Assembly: GCA_023230985.1 (NCBI GenBank)
Contig: JALNWH010000107.1
Location: forward strand, 1 to 6,526
Direction of reading: 5' to 3'
Origin: Bacillota bacterium
Lineage (GTDB): Bacteria > Bacillota > Clostridia > Lutisporales > Lutisporaceae
DNA length: 6,526 bases
This document shows, piece after piece, positions 6,332 through 6,526 of the stretch (positions are counted from its first letter, which is position 1; each line of letters begins with the position of its first letter). Position numbers and translations under genes: made by a program. Under the pieces are notes generated by a model that saw only the letters and a program-made list of their open reading frames with translations, was not told where the DNA came from and did not search any database.

Positions 6332-6526
6332 GAAACTCCACGGGAACATTTAAAACGGGTGCACCAACTTCCTAAGAAACTAAAGTTTAAAAATTTTATA
6401 TATCAATTTGAAGAAATAATTTACGGCGGCAAAAATGAGTTAAAAAATAAAGATAGAGAACTAAGTAAGGCTTATTCGTATTTAGGGCTTTTGATACACC
6501 GCTTAATTAAAAGAAAGAAAAGCTAG
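6332..6526 (+). pseudogene. In-frame C-terminal continuation of the transglutaminase gene after the TGA (DUF4129-like tail)
   Basis: In the same frame, directly after the TGA, 64 codons run to a TAG at 6524-6526. The product begins 'ETPREHLKRVHQLP', contains 'IYQFEEIIYGGKNE' and ends in the basic 'LIHRLIKRKKS'. This matches the C-terminal domain of TgpA-like transglutaminases, where 'RRP-x-ETPREYL' and an 'F-E-x-x-x-Y-G' segment are typical. The whole gene would give about 672 residues, a normal family length. No start codon with a binding site precedes this piece, so it is made only if the TGA is read through or is a sequence error. An ATG at 6328 overlaps the TGA but opens another frame of only 15 codons. 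Confidence 0.8.

Noticed and set aside
6329..6375. TGA as a selenocysteine codon
   Set aside because: The bases after the TGA offer only a three-pair CAC/GTG stem with a large loop and a short GGTGCACC palindrome, not a bacterial SECIS hairpin, and I know of no Cys or Sec at this family position.

Overview
The window looks like AT-rich DNA from a low-GC Gram-positive bacterium, probably of the Clostridia. The tRNA genes encode their own CCA ends, purine-rich ribosome binding sites precede the genes, TTG and GTG starts are common, and the MTase and DUF58/transglutaminase genes belong to families frequent in Firmicutes. I cannot name a genus.

Layout, left to right, all genes on the + strand unless stated. 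(1) Positions 5-368 hold three tRNA genes, Val(TAC), Asp(GTC) and Thr(TGT), followed by a rho-independent terminator at 381-414. The 120-base gap between tRNA-Asp and tRNA-Thr (173-292) holds no gene I can support. (2) Positions 409-1076 carry no intact gene. The minus strand here shows a decayed reading frame (409-663) that contains a perfect 12-bp tandem duplication. It is followed by two strong ribosome-binding-like sequences with almost no reading frame after them. The place, directly 3' of a tRNA gene and convergent with it, fits an eroded integrase, but the protein is not identifiable by eye. (3) Positions 1077-2911 hold a compact restriction-modification pair: a PD-(D/E)XK endonuclease candidate followed 5 bases later by a beta-class, TSPPYN-type DNA methyltransferase. 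(4) Positions 2912-3305 form a long intergenic/leader region rich in inverted repeats. (5) Positions 3306-6526 hold a two-gene operon, a DUF58 protein followed by a membrane transglutaminase of the TgpA/YebA type. The two genes overlap or abut at 4499-4508. The MoxR-type AAA+ ATPase gene that usually precedes such a pair is absent from the window.

The most unusual observation is at the right end. The transglutaminase frame is interrupted by TGA at 6329-6331, inside the conserved 'RRP-x-ETPRE' segment of its cytoplasmic C-terminal domain, yet the same frame continues for 64 family-like residues to a TAG that is the last codon of the window. This is a recent nonsense mutation, a readthrough or recoding site, or a sequence error. 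I saw no convincing selenocysteine insertion hairpin behind the TGA.

Overall, the picture is a tRNA locus with an accessory, horizontally acquired-looking restriction-modification cassette between it and a chromosomal envelope-related operon. I found no CRISPR array, complete insertion sequence or rRNA.
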